Shown here: positions 63,271-63,963 of the stretch, piece by piece | How the letters are laid out: every line of letters starts with the position of its first letter | Numbering within the stretch: the stretch's first letter is position 1 | Assembly (NCBI GenBank): GCA_963739995.1 | Contig: CAVUCH010000014.1 | Location: forward strand, 1 to 63,963 | Origin: CAVUCH01 sp963739995 | GTDB lineage: Bacteria > Acidobacteriota > Vicinamibacteria > Vicinamibacterales > JAENWD01 | Length of the DNA: 63,963 nucleotides | Reading direction: 5' to 3' | The notes under the pieces: model-generated | The model's input: the letters and a program-made list of their open reading frames with translations, nothing else | Databases searched by the model: none | What the model was told of the DNA's origin: nothing | Program-made: the position numbers and the translations under genes

Positions 63271-63720
63271 GTCGCCGTCAACGGCAAGACTTCTCGAGGG
63301 AAGTGATCTTCGTAAATTGGTGCTCCCTGTCAAGCTTGGAGTGCCGAAACCCAGAGCTCCAACGCCAAACGACCAGGGCAACGCCTTCATGGCCATGCGC
63401 AGCAATTTCGTCATGCGCAAGAGTGCGGGCCGCCGACAAACGCCATCGACACCCGCACAAGTGCACTGGCAACGACGACGTCGGCACGAGCACTGCCCAG
63501 GCAAAGCCCGTGGCTGCCTGCTTGTACCGCACGCGGATGTCGCGGCGTATCAGCTCGAAAAGAAGCCCTCGGCAGCCCCAGAGTTCCCCGACCAAAAATG
63601 TCGTTCAGGTCGCGTATGATCGAACGTCGCTGGTGCGCCGGCGGGAGCCACGCATGGTCGGGGCCCCCGGACGCGGTGGGAACGCCGGCCGGCAGCATGG
63701 CGCCATCGCGGCGGATCAAG
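63271..63720 (-). pseudogene. Decayed ABC-2 polysaccharide-export permease
   Basis: Fragments of a TagG/Wzm-like permease occur in order but in changing frames: SIIRDLNDIF, then LWGCRGLLFELIRRDIRVRY and KQAATGFAWAVLVP, then MAMKALPWSFGVGALGFG with TSLTG-like STNL, and finally FPREVLPLTAT at 63303-63271. At least four frame breaks separate them and the 3' half of the gene is gone; the next intact gene is DUF481. No working product can be made. It is a trace of a former glycan-export locus. Confidence 0.65.
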
Positions 63721-63963
63721 TGTGAAGAGGTTCGTCGCCGGCTGGACAGCCCATACGCGCCATCGCCGGGCGTCGAGGGTCTCGATCACCCGGACCAAAC
63801 TGATTCCGCGCAAAAACAGGATCGAGGCGCCGTATAGCGGCGACAGTCCTACATGGTCACGTTCACACCGTCCGAGCGAGGAGAATTGAAGTGCTGCCAC
63901 TCTCGGCCCCCACGGAGACGAATTAGTCTCAGCTTGGCGACGGCTGTTGAGCCGGAGCTGGCG

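Noticed and set aside
1..63963. CRISPR arrays, tRNA and rRNA genes
   Set aside because: Reading the window I found no spaced identical repeats of CRISPR size, no cloverleaf with TTCRANY-type arm and no rRNA-like segment. A tRNA or covariance-model scan was not possible here.

Overview
The window is G+C-rich, with densely packed genes that are often coupled by 4-base ATGA overlaps. Two large FtsX/MacB-type permeases of the kind called ADOP (acidobacterial duplicated orphan permease), one of them with its own PadR regulator, point to Acidobacteriota, possibly a Vicinamibacteria-like lineage. Many secreted proteins of unknown function, DUF481 envelope proteins and a class D-type sortase fit a Gram-negative soil or sediment bacterium of that phylum. 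The taxonomic call is inference from gene content.

Left part (1-14 kb): a CO-oxidation region. An asparagine-synthase-like gene cut by the window edge is divergent from a coupled three-gene NMT1/SsuA-type ABC importer (permease, ATPase, binding protein). Then come a short NQ-repeat coiled-coil gene, an XdhC-family gene and a convergent MocA-type nucleotidyltransferase. The core is coxM-coxS-coxL-coxG-xdhC/YHS-coxD-coxE. The large subunit carries the form I [CuSMoO2] CO dehydrogenase signature AYRCSFR, so this is predicted to be a true aerobic CO dehydrogenase with its maturation genes. Three intergenic gaps of this region, and only of this region as far as I could see, hold tandem 7-base repeats, some in inverted pairs.

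Middle-left (14-34 kb): DUF488; a coupled minus-strand unit (small protein, TPR membrane protein, M48 protease); a NodB-like deacetylase and a PPP-type phosphatase; a DCC/DUF393 protein; a DUF1624-type membrane acyltransferase; a 1074-residue hybrid histidine kinase; a BACON-repeat lipoprotein followed by a membrane alkaline-phosphatase-superfamily protein; DUF2255; and two small exported proteins.

Mobile segment (34.4-38.8 kb): a decayed IS3-family element, an MFS transporter and a group II intron with an intact reverse transcriptase.

Right part (39-64 kb): ADOP permease; AbgT transporter; a frameshifted lipoprotein gene; a sortase next to a protein with an LPSTA sorting tail; envelope and stress genes (DUF502, YSC84, AqpZ, secreted proteins); a frameshifted DUF481 gene; GNAT; a PadR-ADOP operon with a recognisable promoter and palindrome; a histidine kinase, response regulator and PP2C phosphatase unit; a methyltransferase; a DUF481 protein; and a badly decayed ABC-2 polysaccharide-export permease. 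Several genes on this side carry reading-frame breaks, which may be real decay or assembly indels.
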